Shown here: positions 63,431 to 64,000 of the stretch, in pieces
Layout: each line of letters opens with the position of its first letter
Position numbering within the stretch: the first letter of the stretch is position 1
From: Caulobacter sp. BP25
GTDB lineage: Bacteria > Pseudomonadota > Alphaproteobacteria > Caulobacterales > Caulobacteraceae
Direction of reading: 5' to 3'
Assembly (NCBI RefSeq): GCF_002737755.1
Contig: NZ_PEGH01000019.1
Location: 124,001-188,000, forward strand
Length of the DNA stretch: 64,000 bases
Position numbers and translations under genes: made by a program
Notes under the pieces: generated by a model
What the model saw: only the letters and a program-made list of their open reading frames with translations
Databases searched by the model: none
What the model was told of the DNA's origin: nothing

Positions 63431-64000
63431 GTGATCGCGATCGTCAAGACCGCCCTGACGCGGCCCCTCACCTTCATCGTCATGGCGATTCTGATCGTCA
63501 TCATGGGGGTGATTTCGGCGCTCCGTACGCCGATCGACATTTTCCCGGAGATCCGCGTTCCGGTGATCGCCGTCGCCTGGACCTATTCGGGCCTCTCGCC
63601 CGAGGACATGTCCGGCCGGATCGTCACGCCCTACGAGCGCGCCCTGACCACCACGGTCAACGATATCGACCGCATCGAGAGCCAGTCGCTTCTCGGGATC
63701 GGGATCGTCAAGATCTACTTCCAGCCCAAGGCCGATGTGCGCACCGCCACCGCCCAGGTGACGTCGGTGTCCCAGACCCTGTTGCGGTCCCTGCCGCCCG
63801 GCGTCAGCCCTCCGCTGATCCTGAACTACGACGCCTCGACCGTGCCGATCCTTCAGTTGGCCGCCTCGGGGCAAGGCATGTCCGAAGGCCAGGTCTTCGA
63901 CCAGGCCTGGAACCAGGTCCGACCGCGTCTCGTGACGATCCCGGGCGCGGCGATCCCGCTCCCGTCCGGCGGGCGCCAGCGGCAGGTCCAGATCGATCTC
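63431..64000 (+). CDS. RND efflux transporter permease, N-terminal part (runs off window)
   Basis: Starts GTG 63431 with CGGAG 5 bp upstream; 190 codons visible. First hydrophobic helix PLTFIVMAILIVIMGVISAL, then IDIFPEIRVPVIAVAW, and the porter-domain pattern including GLSPEDM, NDIDRIESQS and PPLILNYDAS, typical of HAE1/AcrB-like inner-membrane pumps. It exports drugs or metabolites with proton drive and needs adaptor and outer-membrane partners, which would lie beyond the window. Confidence 0.93.
   Translation, partial: MIAIVKTALTRPLTFIVMAILIVIMGVISALRTPIDIFPEIRVPVIAVAWTYSGLSPEDMSGRIVTPYERALTTTVNDIDRIESQSLLGIGIVKIYFQPKADVRTATAQVTSVSQTLLRSLPPGVSPPLILNYDASTVPILQLAASGQGMSEGQVFDQAWNQVRPRLVTIPGAAIPLPSGGRQRQVQIDL

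Overview
The window is GC-rich alphaproteobacterial chromosome, almost certainly Caulobacter (C. crescentus/C. vibrioides group). The evidence is the maltodextrin locus (secreted amylase, TonB-dependent receptor, LacI-type regulator, SLC45-like permease, glucoamylase), a GTTC-N7-GTTC alphaproteobacterial SOS box, chemoreceptor tails ending in WEEF, abundant Tat-like signals, and many tight ATGA/TGATG gene overlaps.

Layout. 1-3 kb: tail of a nucleosidase gene, a gene-free stretch full of palindromes, three small genes and upp. 3-8 kb: a two-subunit molybdenum oxidoreductase, a phosphate module (DUF47/PhoU-like plus Pit) behind a candidate Pho box, and a frameshifted Nudix gene. 8-10.5 kb: an SOS-boxed endonuclease III-like gene, then an IS110-family element sitting inside a REP-like palindrome. 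10.5-16.6 kb: D-Ala-D-Ala dipeptidase, mmsA, flavin reductase, free Met-R-sulfoxide reductase, a two-gene module of unknown function (57-aa protein plus TIR/deoxyribosyltransferase-like protein) and a chemoreceptor. 16.7-28.4 kb: the maltodextrin regulon. 28.4-41 kb: mostly housekeeping genes (tRNA, SIMPL protein, panD, acyl-CoA synthetase, class II DAHP synthase, broken O-antigen ligase-like gene, gor, rpiA, glmU, gph, tRNA-Val). 41-49.8 kb: a five-gene peptide/amino-acid operon with TonB receptor, divergent from a YheO/DauR-like regulator. 50-64 kb: an accessory redox region with HxlR, LysR, TetR, short-chain dehydrogenases, aldo/keto reductases, an aldehyde dehydrogenase and the start of an RND pump.

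The strongest unusual signal is the IS110 element. Its 190-bp non-coding left end contains, in the order and orientation known for bridge RNAs, a segment identical to the left target flank, a segment complementary to the right target flank, a segment identical to the element's right end and a segment complementary to its left end. Each pair surrounds a hairpin, and both element ends carry a CT core. Target and element ends can therefore be read directly from the sequence.

A second theme is readable regulation: a 30-bp LysR-type operator present three times (two SDR genes and the RND pump), paired operators for the TetR, HxlR and YheO-like regulators, and TTTGCA half-sites around the maltodextrin genes. 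Two genes (Nudix, O-antigen ligase-like) each carry an apparent one-base loss in a G run; assembly error must be excluded before calling them pseudogenes.
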